NCBI RefSeq assembly: GCF_008974225.1
Contig: NZ_BKZR01000007.1
Location: 1-64,000, forward strand
Direction: 5' to 3'
Length of the DNA: 64,000 nucleotides
Source of the DNA: Weizmannia acidilactici
GTDB taxonomy: Bacteria > Bacillota > Bacilli > Bacillales > Bacillaceae_C
Part shown: piece by piece, positions 32,869 to 42,175 of the stretch
Layout: each line of letters starts with the position of its first letter
How positions within the stretch are numbered: position 1 is the first letter of the stretch
Notes under the pieces: model-generated
Seen by the model: the letters and a program-made list of their open reading frames with translations, nothing else
Database searches by the model: none
Told to the model about the DNA's origin: nothing
Translations under genes and position numbers: made by a program

Positions 32869-34002
32869 GTGAAAGCTGCATATATCCATATCCCGTTTTG
32901 CGAACATATTTGCTATTACTGTGACTTCAATAAATTTTTATTAAAGGGCCAGCCGGTGGATGAATATATCGAGATGCTGCTGAAAGAAATGAAAATGAAA
33001 ACGGCGGCCGGGGCATGTGAAAAACTGAACACCATTTTTGTAGGCGGGGGCACGCCGACTGCTTTAAATGAATACCAGCTTGAAAACCTGCTGGCGGGTA
33101 TACGCGAAATCCTGCCGTATGACGGGAAAGGCGAATTTACGTTTGAAGCGAACCCCGGCGAGACGTCGGAAGGAAAACTGCGGATCCTTTACGAATACGG
33201 CGTCAACCGGTTAAGTTTCGGCGTCCAGTCGTTCAATGACCGGCTGCTTAAGAAAATCGGGCGGACGCACCGTGCCGAAGACGTGCACCGGACGATTGAA
33301 AATGCGGTAAAGGTTGGCTTTTCCAATATCAGCCTTGATTTAATGTTCGGGCTTCCGGGGCAAACCGTGGAGGATTTCCGTGATACGCTGGATGAGGCAT
33401 TGTCCATGCAACTCCAGCACTATTCAAGCTATTCCTTGATCATTGAACCGAAAACCATTTTTTATCATTTAAAAAGAAAAGGGAAGCTCCATCTGCCTTC
33501 TGAGGATGCGGAGGCCGATATGTACGGGTTGTTAATGGATGAAATGGAAAAGCACGGCTACCGCCAATATGAAATCAGCAATTTCACGTTGCCCGGATAT
33601 GAGAGCCGCCATAATCTCGTTTACTGGAACAACGAAGAATATTACGGTTTTGGCGCCGGGGCACACGGGTATGAAAACGGGGTCCGCATGTCGAATTACG
33701 GCGCGTTGAAAAAATATATCGAGTTGCTTCGGGGCGGCATGCTTCCCGTTATCGAGAAGCATCCGGAGACAAAGCGGGAGAAAATGGAAGAAGAAATGTT
33801 TCTCGGCTTAAGAAAAAATGAAGGGGTTAGCATCCGCCATTTTCGTGAAAAATTTCAAGTGGATCTATCCGAAATTTTTGCCGATGCAGTGAAGGAAATG
33901 GAGGAAAAGGGGCTTCTTGAACAGGTGGACGGGCATATCCGGCTGACGCGGAAAGGGCGCTTTCTCGGCAACGAAGTATTCGAAGCGTTTTTGCTCGGCT
34001 GA
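32869..34002 (+). CDS. hemW: HemW-type radical SAM haem chaperone
   Basis: This 377-residue protein starts at GTG 32869 with an AAGG-type RBS. The radical SAM cluster motif CEHICYYCDFNKF is near residues 11-23, GGGTPTAL follows, and the C-terminal HemN-like region carries the usual YEISNF motif. Unlike true HemN it is the short HemW form, which binds haem and transfers it to respiratory proteins rather than oxidising coproporphyrinogen. The lepA-hemW-hrcA order is conserved in Bacillus. Confidence 0.93.
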   Translation: MKAAYIHIPFCEHICYYCDFNKFLLKGQPVDEYIEMLLKEMKMKTAAGACEKLNTIFVGGGTPTALNEYQLENLLAGIREILPYDGKGEFTFEANPGETSEGKLRILYEYGVNRLSFGVQSFNDRLLKKIGRTHRAEDVHRTIENAVKVGFSNISLDLMFGLPGQTVEDFRDTLDEALSMQLQHYSSYSLIIEPKTIFYHLKRKGKLHLPSEDAEADMYGLLMDEMEKHGYRQYEISNFTLPGYESRHNLVYWNNEEYYGFGAGAHGYENGVRMSNYGALKKYIELLRGGMLPVIEKHPETKREKMEEEMFLGLRKNEGVSIRHFREKFQVDLSEIFADAVKEMEEKGLLEQVDGHIRLTRKGRFLGNEVFEAFLLG

Positions 34003-34025
34003 CCAGCTGTAAACATGTAAATATA

Positions 34026-34054
34026 TTGACAATGGCGCATGATTTTGTTAATTT
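34026..34054 (+). promoter_or_regulatory. Sigma-A promoter of the hrcA-dnaK operon
   Basis: A perfect TTGACA (34026-34031) is followed after 17 bp by TAATTT (34049-34054), directly upstream of CIRCE. The -10 is only a partial match. Confidence 0.5.
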
Positions 34055-34065
34055 ATTTATATAAA

Positions 34066-34092
34066 TTAGCACTCATTCGTATTGAGTGCTAA
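34066..34092. promoter_or_regulatory. CIRCE operator
   Basis: TTAGCACTC (34066-34074), nine bases, GAGTGCTAA (34084-34092): a perfect CIRCE element. HrcA binds it and represses the operon until heat shock, with GroEL controlling HrcA activity. Confidence 0.97.
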
Positions 34093-34107
34093 CAGGGGTG
34101 ATGGAAG

Positions 34108-35136
34108 TTGTTAACTGATCGTCAGCTGTTAATTTTGCAAGTGATCATTGATGACTTTATTCGTTCAGCCCAGCCTGTAGGTTCCAGAACGCTGTCCAAG
34201 AAACGCGGGATCTCTTTCAGTTCCGCCACGATCCGGAATGAGATGGCGGATTTGGAGGAACTCGGGTTTATTGAAAAGACCCACACTTCTTCCGGAAGGG
34301 TTCCGTCCGAAAAAGGCTACCGTTATTATGTCGATCATCTTCTATCGCCGCAAAAACTCGGGCCTGCGGATATTTCGCAAATCCATTCCATTTTCGCTGA
34401 AAAAATCTTTGAAATGGAAGGACTTGTAAAAAAATCGGCGCAAATTCTTTCCGAAATGACCAATTACACGGCGATCCTGCTTGGCCCTGAAGTGAAAGAT
34501 ACGAAGCTGAAAAACATGCAAATTGTTCCGATTAACGATAAAACAGCTGTTGCCATTATGATTACGGACACCGGGCACGTGGAAAACCAGACGATTACGC
34601 TACCGGAAGGGTTCCATCCGGGGCAGCTCGAAAAAATGGTGAATATTTTTAATGAGCGCCTCGCCAATGTGCCGATTTCGGAGTTGAAAGATAAAATTCA
34701 TAAAGAAGTGGCGGATATTCTGCGCTGCCATATTGAAAATTATGAATCGATCCTGAATACGATTATCAAAATGTTCAACGCCGGCCGCCACGAGAAAATT
34801 TTTGTCGGCGGAAAAGCCAATATTTTGAACCAGCCGGAGTTCCATGACCTTGACAAAGTCCGGCCTTTGCTTGACATGATTGAACGGGAAGACAGCTTTT
34901 ACGAAATTGTAAAACAAGTACCGAGCGGAATCCACGTGAAAATTGGAAAAGAAAACAAGATTTCCGAGATGGAAGACTGCAGCATGATTACAGCAACTTA
35001 TTCAATCGGGGATGAACCAGTCGGCAAGATCGCGATTTTGGGCCCTACGCGTATGGAATATTCACGAGTCATCAGTATTGTGGATTTCTTAAGCAATGAT
35101 ATGACCAATGCCTTGACAAAACTGTATCACCGATAG
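34108..35136 (+). CDS. hrcA: Heat-inducible transcription repressor HrcA
   Basis: This 342-residue protein starts at TTG 34108 with AGGGGTGATGG upstream. The N-terminal winged helix-turn-helix reads MLTDRQLLILQVIIDDFIRS and FSSATIRNEMADLEELG, and a GAF-like and dimerisation region follows. It represses its own operon through the CIRCE element 16 bp before its start. A stem-loop separates hrcA from grpE and probably sets lower relative expression of the repressor. Confidence 0.97.
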   Translation: MLTDRQLLILQVIIDDFIRSAQPVGSRTLSKKRGISFSSATIRNEMADLEELGFIEKTHTSSGRVPSEKGYRYYVDHLLSPQKLGPADISQIHSIFAEKIFEMEGLVKKSAQILSEMTNYTAILLGPEVKDTKLKNMQIVPINDKTAVAIMITDTGHVENQTITLPEGFHPGQLEKMVNIFNERLANVPISELKDKIHKEVADILRCHIENYESILNTIIKMFNAGRHEKIFVGGKANILNQPEFHDLDKVRPLLDMIEREDSFYEIVKQVPSGIHVKIGKENKISEMEDCSMITATYSIGDEPVGKIAILGPTRMEYSRVISIVDFLSNDMTNALTKLYHR

Positions 35137-35161
35137 GCAATATGGACATATTGGAAAGTAG

Positions 35162-35198
35162 GAAGGCTTAAAGCGCGGCCGGATGCTTTAAGTCCTTC
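35162..35198 (+). terminator. Intra-operon hairpin between hrcA and grpE
   Basis: Arms GAAGGCTTAAAGC (35162-35174) and GCTTTAAGTCCTTC (35185-35198) pair with one bulge. T residues are few, so mRNA processing or attenuation is more likely than full termination. Confidence 0.6.
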
Positions 35199-35252
35199 TT
35201 ATTGTGCTTTTTTATGCCCGGCGGTTTATACTTTAAAGGGGGTGAACAAAAA

Positions 35253-35957
35253 ATGGCAGAAGAACAAAAAAAACCATCTGAAAACGCACATGAAGCCGCA
35301 GAGGAAAAAATTGAAGCGGTTTTCGAGGAAGAAAAAGAAACGGAAAAACCGGCTGATACGCTAAAAAACGGCGGCGCCGAAACAAAGGAAGGGGCTCCGG
35401 AAACCAAAGACGCTGAAACCGAAAAAGCGGAAGCGCCGAAAACTGAAGAGGAGAAGGCAGAAAACGCGTCTGAAGCGCAGCCGGCCAATGAAGAACTGGA
35501 AAAAGCGAAACAGACGATAAAAGAACTGCAAAATGAGCTCGAACAGGCCGAAAACCGCTACCTCCGCCTGCGTGCCGATTTTGAGAATTTCCGGCGCAGG
35601 GTGAACTTGGACCGGGAAGCGGCCGAAAAATACAGGGCGCAAGAATTGATCACGAACCTGCTTCCGGCTATTGACAATTTCGAACGCGCGCTTTCCATGG
35701 CCGAGAAAAACGATCATACAAAACAATTGTTGGACGGCATGGAAATGGTGTACCGGAGCATTTTGGAGGCGCTGAAAAAAGAAGGCGCCGAGCCGATTGA
35801 AGCGCTTGGCAAGGAATTCGACCCGCATTTCCACCAGGCGATCATGCAGGGCCAGGAAGAAGATGTTGCGTCCAATGTAGTCCTTGAAGAATTCCAAAAA
35901 GGCTATATGTTAAAAGACAGAGTCATCCGCCCGTCAATGGTGAAAGTGAATCAGTAA
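35253..35957 (+). CDS. grpE: Nucleotide exchange factor GrpE
   Basis: This 234-residue protein starts at ATG 35253 with RBS AAAGGGGGTGAAC. The first about 85 residues are a long, highly acidic Glu/Lys/Ala-rich tail, longer than in E. coli GrpE. The coiled-coil region (ELEKAKQTIKELQNELEQAE) and the C-terminal beta domain follow, with LRADFENFRRR and the end GYMLKDRVIRPSMVKV. It speeds ADP release from DnaK and acts as a thermosensor. Confidence 0.95.
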   Translation: MAEEQKKPSENAHEAAEEKIEAVFEEEKETEKPADTLKNGGAETKEGAPETKDAETEKAEAPKTEEEKAENASEAQPANEELEKAKQTIKELQNELEQAENRYLRLRADFENFRRRVNLDREAAEKYRAQELITNLLPAIDNFERALSMAEKNDHTKQLLDGMEMVYRSILEALKKEGAEPIEALGKEFDPHFHQAIMQGQEEDVASNVVLEEFQKGYMLKDRVIRPSMVKVNQ

Positions 35958-35992
35958 CGGGCTTTACATAAATAAAAAGGGAGGCATTATCC

Positions 35993-37822
35993 ATGAGTAA
36001 AATTATCGGTATTGACTTAGGTACGACAAACTCATGTGTAGCAGTGCTGGAAGGCGGCGAACCGAAAGTCATTCCGAACCCGGAAGGAGGCAGGACAACG
36101 CCTTCAGTTGTCGCTTTTAAAAACGGGGAACGCCAAGTAGGGGAAGTCGCAAAACGGCAGGCGATCACGAACCCGAATACCATCATTTCCATCAAACGCC
36201 ATATGGGTACATCCCATAAAGTCAAGGTGGAAGGAAAAGAATATACGCCGCAGGAAATTTCCGCAATGATCCTGCAATATTTGAAATCTTATGCTGAAGA
36301 TTACCTTGGAGAGAAAGTGGAAAAAGCGGTCATCACCGTACCGGCCTATTTCAACGATGCCCAGCGTCAGGCGACAAAAGATGCCGGAAAAATTGCCGGG
36401 CTTGAAGTGGAACGGATCATCAATGAACCGACAGCCGCTGCGCTTGCATACGGCCTAGACAAAACGGATGAAGACCAAACGATTCTCGTTTTCGACCTTG
36501 GCGGCGGTACATTCGACGTATCCATCTTGGAACTCGGTGATGGTGTGTTCGAAGTGCACGCGACTGCCGGTGACAACCACCTCGGCGGTGATGATTTTGA
36601 CCAGGCGATCATCGATTACCTCGTCGATAATTTCAAAAAAGAGCATGGTATTGACTTGTCCCAGGATAAAATGGCGCTGCAGCGTTTAAAAGATGCAGCC
36701 GAAAAAGCGAAAAAAGATTTGTCCGGGGTTACTTCGACACAAATTTCGCTGCCGTTTATTACAGCCGGTGAAGCGGGGCCGCTGCACCTGGAAATGACAT
36801 TGACCCGTGCGAAATTCGACGAACTGACAGCCCACCTTGTTGAACGGACATTGGGTCCGACCCGCCAGGCTTTGCAAGATGCTGGTTTGACGGCTGCCGA
36901 TATTGACAAGGTCATCTTAGTCGGTGGTTCGACCCGTATTCCTGCCGTACAGGAAGCGATCCGTAAAGAAATCGGCAAAGAGCCGCATAAAGGCGTCAAC
37001 CCGGATGAAGTCGTAGCAATGGGTGCTGCGATCCAGGGCGGCGTGTTAACCGGTGACGTAAAAGACGTTGTGCTTTTGGACGTTACTCCACTCTCGCTCG
37101 GCATTGAAACAATGGGCGGCGTGTTCACGAAATTGATCGAGCGCAATACGACGATCCCAACGTCGAAATCGCAAATTTTCTCGACTGCAGCCGATAACCA
37201 AACAGCAGTGGACATCCACGTGCTGCAAGGGGAACGCCCGATGGCAGCCGACAACAAAACGCTTGGTCGTTTCCAATTGACGGATATTCCGCCTGCACCG
37301 CGCGGCGTTCCGCAAATCGAAGTTACTTTTGATATTGATAAAAACGGGATTGTTAATGTTAGTGCAAAAGATTTGGGCACCGGCAAACAGCAAAACATTA
37401 CGATAAAATCTTCCACGACATTATCCGATGAAGAAATTGAACGGATGGTAAAAGAAGCGGAAGAAAATGCTGAAAGGGATAAAAAACGGAAAGAAGAAGC
37501 GGAACTTCGGAATGAGGCAGACCAGCTCGTCTTCACTGCGGAAAAAACGCTAAAAGAGCTTGAAGACAAAGTGGATGCTTCCGAAATTTCAAAAGCGCAA
37601 AAAGCAAAAGATGAATTGAAATCTGCCATTGAGAAAAATGATCTCAACGAAATCCGCCAAAAGAAAGATGCTCTGCAGGAAATCGTGCAAAACTTGTCCG
37701 TCAAATTGTACCAACAGGCGGCACAGCAACAATCCCAGCAAAATGAAGGCGCACAGGGCGGCGGAAAGAAAGATGACAATGTCGTTGATGCCGATTTTGA
37801 AGAAGTCGACGACGATAAATAA
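35993..37822 (+). CDS. dnaK: Chaperone DnaK (Hsp70)
   Basis: This 609-residue protein has RBS AAAGGGAGG. All Hsp70 signatures are present: IGIDLGTTNSCVAVLEGG, VFDLGGGTFDVSIL and VILVGGSTRIPAVQ. A substrate-binding domain and a Gln/Gly-rich C-terminal tail ending FEEVDDDK follow. It lacks the about 24-residue segment of Gram-negative DnaK, as is normal in Firmicutes. It folds client proteins with DnaJ and GrpE. Confidence 0.98.
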   Translation: MSKIIGIDLGTTNSCVAVLEGGEPKVIPNPEGGRTTPSVVAFKNGERQVGEVAKRQAITNPNTIISIKRHMGTSHKVKVEGKEYTPQEISAMILQYLKSYAEDYLGEKVEKAVITVPAYFNDAQRQATKDAGKIAGLEVERIINEPTAAALAYGLDKTDEDQTILVFDLGGGTFDVSILELGDGVFEVHATAGDNHLGGDDFDQAIIDYLVDNFKKEHGIDLSQDKMALQRLKDAAEKAKKDLSGVTSTQISLPFITAGEAGPLHLEMTLTRAKFDELTAHLVERTLGPTRQALQDAGLTAADIDKVILVGGSTRIPAVQEAIRKEIGKEPHKGVNPDEVVAMGAAIQGGVLTGDVKDVVLLDVTPLSLGIETMGGVFTKLIERNTTIPTSKSQIFSTAADNQTAVDIHVLQGERPMAADNKTLGRFQLTDIPPAPRGVPQIEVTFDIDKNGIVNVSAKDLGTGKQQNITIKSSTTLSDEEIERMVKEAEENAERDKKRKEEAELRNEADQLVFTAEKTLKELEDKVDASEISKAQKAKDELKSAIEKNDLNEIRQKKDALQEIVQNLSVKLYQQAAQQQSQQNEGAQGGGKKDDNVVDADFEEVDDDK

Positions 37823-37864
37823 TCTGGTAACCAATGTTGCCCATTTCAGCATGATATCCATGGA

Positions 37865-37904
37865 AAAAGTCAAAGTCTGGTCTATTCTCGGCTTTGACTT
37901 TTTT
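37865..37904 (+). terminator. Terminator between dnaK and dnaJ
   Basis: Arms AAAAGTCAAAG (37865-37875) and CTTTGACTTTTTT (37892-37904) with a T run. It would leave part of the transcription to reach dnaJ, lowering its dose relative to dnaK. Confidence 0.75.
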
Positions 37905-37957
37905 CATATGTCAATGCTACAATTACCTCTATGTGAACGTTTCGGGAGTGAGAAGAA

Positions 37958-39076
37958 ATGAGTAAACGGGATTACTATGAAGTGTTGGGCGTCGGGAAAG
38001 ATGCGACCAAAGAAGAGATTAAAAAAGCTTACCGCAGGCTTTCAAAAAAATACCACCCGGATATCAATAAAGAGCCTGATGCTGCCGAAAAATTCAAGGA
38101 AATCTCGGAAGCGTACGAAGTTTTAAGCGATGACCAGAAGCGCGCGCAATACGACCAGTTCGGCCATGCGGGCCCGAACCAGGGCTTTGGCGGATTCGGC
38201 GGCGCGGATTTCGGCGGTTTCGGTTTCGAAGATATTTTCAGCACTTTCTTTGGCGGCGGAAGAAGAAACGACCCGAATGCGCCTCGGCAGGGTGCCGATT
38301 TGCAATACACGATGACGCTCGAATTTGAAGAAGCCGTATTCGGGAAGGAAACGGATATACGGATACCGCGCGAGGAAACATGCGATACATGCCACGGGAC
38401 GGGTGCTAGACCGGGGACACATCCTGAAACTTGCCCGCACTGCCACGGAACCGGCACGTTAAATACAGAACAAACAACGGCATTCGGGCGCATTGTCAAC
38501 CGCAGGACATGCCATTACTGCGGCGGAACCGGTAAGATCATTAAAGAAAAATGCAAAACTTGCGGCGGGACCGGAAAAGTGAAAAAGCGCCGCAAAATTC
38601 ATGTGAAAATCCCTGCCGGCATTGATGACGGCCAGCAGCTGCGTGTGGCAGGCCAGGGGGAACCGGGCGTAAACGGCGGACCTGCCGGCGATTTGTACAT
38701 CATTTTTCACGTCAAGCCGCATGAATTGTTTGAACGCGACGGCGACGATATTTACTGCGAAATCCCGATTGCTTTTACCCAGGCAGCTCTTGGGGATGAA
38801 ATCGAAGTTCCGACCTTGCACGGCAAAGTAAAATTGAAAATCCCTGCCGGCACGCAGACTGGTACGAAATTCAGGCTGCACGGAAAAGGCGTGCCGAACG
38901 TCCACGGCTATGGCACTGGCGACCAGCACGTCATTACAAGAATTGTGACGCCGACGAAACTCACCGAGAGGCAAAAACAAATTTTGCGTGAATTTGCCGA
39001 AGCGAGCGGAAAAGTCCCGGATGAACACAGCAATAATTTTTTTGGCAAAATGAAAAAAGCTTTTAAAGGGGACTAA
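37958..39076 (+). CDS. dnaJ: Co-chaperone DnaJ (Hsp40)
   Basis: This 372-residue protein is a full type I DnaJ. It has a J domain with the HPD motif (KYHPDINK), a Gly/Phe-rich linker (GFGGFGGADFGGFGFED), and four CxxCxGxG zinc repeats starting CDTCHGTG and ending CKTCGGTG, followed by two beta-sandwich domains. It stimulates DnaK ATPase and delivers substrates. The downstream prmA-rsmE-mtaB genes follow closely and probably share transcripts. Confidence 0.97.
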   Translation: MSKRDYYEVLGVGKDATKEEIKKAYRRLSKKYHPDINKEPDAAEKFKEISEAYEVLSDDQKRAQYDQFGHAGPNQGFGGFGGADFGGFGFEDIFSTFFGGGRRNDPNAPRQGADLQYTMTLEFEEAVFGKETDIRIPREETCDTCHGTGARPGTHPETCPHCHGTGTLNTEQTTAFGRIVNRRTCHYCGGTGKIIKEKCKTCGGTGKVKKRRKIHVKIPAGIDDGQQLRVAGQGEPGVNGGPAGDLYIIFHVKPHELFERDGDDIYCEIPIAFTQAALGDEIEVPTLHGKVKLKIPAGTQTGTKFRLHGKGVPNVHGYGTGDQHVITRIVTPTKLTERQKQILREFAEASGKVPDEHSNNFFGKMKKAFKGD

Positions 39077-39098
39077 ACAAATAGGAGTTGGTCATTTC

Positions 39099-40037
39099 AT
39101 GAAATGGTCGGAAATTATGATCCATACCGCAAACGAGGCGGTTGAGGCGATTTCGAATATTTTATATGAGGCGGGCGCGGGCGGCATTGTGATCGAAGAT
39201 TCGAATGAGTTGCTGAAAGAGCATGAGGACCGGTTCGGCGAAATATACGAATTGGACCCGGATGATTTTCCGGATGAAGGGGTCATCATTAAAGCGTATT
39301 TGCCCATTAATAGTTTTTTAGGCGAAACAGTGGAAGAAATCAAACAAGCGATTACCAATTTGGCCACTTTCGACATTGATATCGGCCCGAATAAAGTGAC
39401 GATTAGTGAAGTCAATGAAGAAGAATGGGCAACGGCTTGGAAAAAATACTATAATCCTGTCAAAATATCCGAGAAGTTTACGATCGTTCCGACGTGGGAA
39501 AACTATGAACCGGTATCAAGCGACGAACTGATTATCGAGCTGGATCCCGGCATGGCGTTCGGCACCGGCACCCATCCGACGACGGTCATGTGCATCCAGG
39601 CATTGGAACGGACAGTGAAACCGGGCGATACAGTGATCGATGTCGGAACCGGTTCCGGCGTGTTAAGCATTGCTGCGGCCATGCTCGGGGCGGAGCGGGT
39701 TACCGCGCTTGATTTGGATGAAGTTGCGGTCCATGCGGCCACGCTCAATGTCAAACTCAATAAAATGCAGGACCGTGTAACGGTGAAGCAAAATGATTTG
39801 CTGAAAGGAATCAATGGGCAGGCGGATGTTGTCGTTGCGAATATCCTTGCCGAAGTGATTATCGGGTTTACCGAAGATGCGGCAAAAACGGTGAAACCGG
39901 GCGGCTGGTTTATTACGTCCGGCATCATCCGCCAAAAGAAAGATGTAGTGAAAGATGCGCTTTTGTCTTCCGGTTTCACCATTGAGGAAACGATGGTGAT
40001 GGAAGACTGGGTTGCATTAATCGCAAAGCGCGGGTGA
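39099..40037 (+). CDS. prmA: Ribosomal protein L11 methyltransferase PrmA
   Basis: This 312-residue protein has an N-terminal L11-recognition domain, then a class I methyltransferase core with the PrmA motif DPGMAFGTGTHPTT and motif I VIDVGTGSGVLSIAAA. It adds methyl groups to lysines and the N-terminus of ribosomal protein L11. Its stop is followed after 4 bp by the rsmE start. Confidence 0.95.
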   Translation: MKWSEIMIHTANEAVEAISNILYEAGAGGIVIEDSNELLKEHEDRFGEIYELDPDDFPDEGVIIKAYLPINSFLGETVEEIKQAITNLATFDIDIGPNKVTISEVNEEEWATAWKKYYNPVKISEKFTIVPTWENYEPVSSDELIIELDPGMAFGTGTHPTTVMCIQALERTVKPGDTVIDVGTGSGVLSIAAAMLGAERVTALDLDEVAVHAATLNVKLNKMQDRVTVKQNDLLKGINGQADVVVANILAEVIIGFTEDAAKTVKPGGWFITSGIIRQKKDVVKDALLSSGFTIEETMVMEDWVALIAKRG

Positions 40038-40041
40038 TTTG

Positions 40042-40794
40042 ATGCAGCGTTATTTTCTAAAACAGTTTTATCACGGGGAACAGGAAGTCCGGCTGCAGGG
40101 CGAAGTGTACCATCATATCGCCCATGTCATGAGGATGTCTGAAGGCAGCCGCTTTTATTGTGTATTTTTGGATGAAAAGGCGTGCATATGCGAGATAAAA
40201 AAAATCACAAGCGATACGGTCATTGCAAGAATCGTCGGCTGGGAAAACGCTCAGAAGGAACTCCCGGTGCATATCACGGTTGCAAGCGGCCTCCCGAAAG
40301 CTGACAAGCTGGAGTGGGTCATCCAAAAGGGGACAGAACTTGGCGCCGATCAGTTTCTGCCTTTCATTGCCGAAAGATCCGTTGTAAAATGGGATGCAAA
40401 GAAGGAAGCAAAAAAGAGGGAGCGCTGGAAAAAAATCGCTTTGGAAGCCGCGGAACAGTCGCACCGCAACCATTTACCGGACGTATCTTCCCCTGTTTCC
40501 TTTAAAAAGCTTCTCGAAGAAAGCCGTACATACAAACATAAGCTGGTTGCGTTTGAAGAAAGCGCCAAACTGGGGGAGCGGCGCCGTTTTGCGGAGGCGT
40601 TGTCGAAAATGGCGGAAGGGGACAATGTCCTGATGGTTTTCGGACCTGAAGGGGGACTGTCCCCTGGAGAAGTCCGCCTGCTTGAAGAATCGGGATTCGA
40701 GACTTGCGGTTTGGGCCCGCGTATATTACGGGCAGAAACGGCGCCATTATATGCGCTTGCCGCCATTTCTTACCATTTCGAATTAATGAGGTGA
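40042..40794 (+). CDS. rsmE: 16S rRNA m3U1498 methyltransferase RsmE
   Basis: This 250-residue protein starts at ATG 40042; a TTG one codon earlier is possible. It has an N-terminal PUA-like RNA-binding domain, then a SPOUT (trefoil-knot) methyltransferase domain with VMVFGPEGGLSPGEV and LGPRILRAETAPLYAL. It methylates N3 of U1498 in the decoding region. The gap to mtaB is 5 bp. Confidence 0.95.
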   Translation: MQRYFLKQFYHGEQEVRLQGEVYHHIAHVMRMSEGSRFYCVFLDEKACICEIKKITSDTVIARIVGWENAQKELPVHITVASGLPKADKLEWVIQKGTELGADQFLPFIAERSVVKWDAKKEAKKRERWKKIALEAAEQSHRNHLPDVSSPVSFKKLLEESRTYKHKLVAFEESAKLGERRRFAEALSKMAEGDNVLMVFGPEGGLSPGEVRLLEESGFETCGLGPRILRAETAPLYALAAISYHFELMR

Positions 40795-40799
40795 ATGTG

Positions 40800-42152
40800 A
40801 TGTCAACTGTAGCATTCCATACGTTAGGATGCAAAGTGAACCATTATGAAACGGAGGCCATTTGGCAGCTGTTTAAGAAAGCCGGCTATGAACGGGTCGA
40901 TTTTGAATCGAATTCCGATGTATATGTGATCAATACGTGTACGGTAACGAATACCGGCGATAAAAAAAGCCGCCAGGTGATCCGCAGGGCGGTGCGCCAA
41001 AACCCGGATGCCGTCATCTGCGTCACCGGCTGTTATGCGCAGACGTCCCCGGGTGAGATTCTTGAGATCCCGGGTGTCGATGTCGTCGTCGGCACACAGG
41101 ACCGCGGGAAAATGCTTGATTACATTGAGCAGTACCGGAAAGAGCGCCAGCCGATCAATGCCGTGAAAAATATTATGAAAAACCGCGTGTACGAAGAAAT
41201 GGATGTGCCTTATTTCACGGATCGCCACCGCGCTTCTTTAAAAATTCAGGAAGGCTGCAACAATTTCTGCACATTTTGCATCATTCCGTGGGCCCGCGGC
41301 CTGATGCGGTCAAGGGATCCTGAAAAAGTGATCAGCCAGGCGCAGCAGCTCGTCGATGCCGGTTACAAAGAACTGATTTTAACCGGCATCCATACGGGCG
41401 GGTACGGGCAAGATTTGAAAGATTATAATTTGGCAATGCTTTTAAGGGATTTGGAAGAAAAAGTGCATGGTTTAAAACGCGTCCGCATTTCTTCAATTGA
41501 AGCAAGCCAATTGACGGATGAAGTGATCGATGTCATTAAAAACTCAAAGGTCATCGTCCGCCATATGCATGTGCCGATCCAGTCAGGCTCTGATAGCGTG
41601 CTGAAAAGAATGCGCCGTAAATACACGATGGCACAATTTGCCGAGCGGATTACGAAATTAAAAGAAGCGCTGCCGGGTCTTGCTTTAACTTCCGATGTCA
41701 TCGTCGGCTTCCCGGGTGAAACGGAAGAAGAATTCATGGAAACCTATCATTTTATCAAAGAACATAAATTTGCGGAACTCCATGTCTTCCCGTACTCGCC
41801 AAGGACAGGCACGCCGGCTGCAAGAATGAAGGACCAGATTGATGAGGAAACGAAAAATGAACGCGTCCACCGCATGATCACGTTGAGCGACCAGCTGGCA
41901 AAAGAATATGCGTCCAAATTTGAAAACGAAGTGCTCGAAGTCATTCCGGAAGAGCCTTATAAAGAAGATCCGGAAAGCGGCCTTTACGAGGGTTATACGG
42001 ACAATTACCTGAAAGTTGTCTTCCCGGCAACGCCGGATATGGTCGGCAAGCTGGTAAAAGTTAAAATTACAAAAGCCGGTTACCCGTACAATGAAGCTAA
42101 ATTTGTCAGGGTAATGGACGATGTGCTTCCGGCTGTAAACGAAGCGATGTAA
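40800..42152 (+). CDS. mtaB: tRNA ms2t6A37 methylthiotransferase MtaB
   Basis: This 450-residue protein starts at ATG 40800, with GAGGTGA just upstream in the rsmE tail. The N-terminal cluster domain has Cys in LGCKVNHYE, NTCTVTN and GCYAQTS. The radical SAM motif is CNNFCTFCIIPWARG, and the C-terminus is a TRAM domain. It converts t6A to ms2t6A at position 37 of ANN-decoding tRNAs, using S-adenosylmethionine and two Fe-S clusters. Confidence 0.95.
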   Translation: MSTVAFHTLGCKVNHYETEAIWQLFKKAGYERVDFESNSDVYVINTCTVTNTGDKKSRQVIRRAVRQNPDAVICVTGCYAQTSPGEILEIPGVDVVVGTQDRGKMLDYIEQYRKERQPINAVKNIMKNRVYEEMDVPYFTDRHRASLKIQEGCNNFCTFCIIPWARGLMRSRDPEKVISQAQQLVDAGYKELILTGIHTGGYGQDLKDYNLAMLLRDLEEKVHGLKRVRISSIEASQLTDEVIDVIKNSKVIVRHMHVPIQSGSDSVLKRMRRKYTMAQFAERITKLKEALPGLALTSDVIVGFPGETEEEFMETYHFIKEHKFAELHVFPYSPRTGTPAARMKDQIDEETKNERVHRMITLSDQLAKEYASKFENEVLEVIPEEPYKEDPESGLYEGYTDNYLKVVFPATPDMVGKLVKVKITKAGYPYNEAKFVRVMDDVLPAVNEAM

Positions 42153-42175
42153 ACGTGAAAGGAGAGACGGAAAAA

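Noticed and set aside
36616..37779. Reverse-strand ORF of 387 codons opposite dnaK
   Set aside because: Antisense shadow, Ser/Phe-rich from reverse reading of conserved dnaK codons, a well-known artefact.
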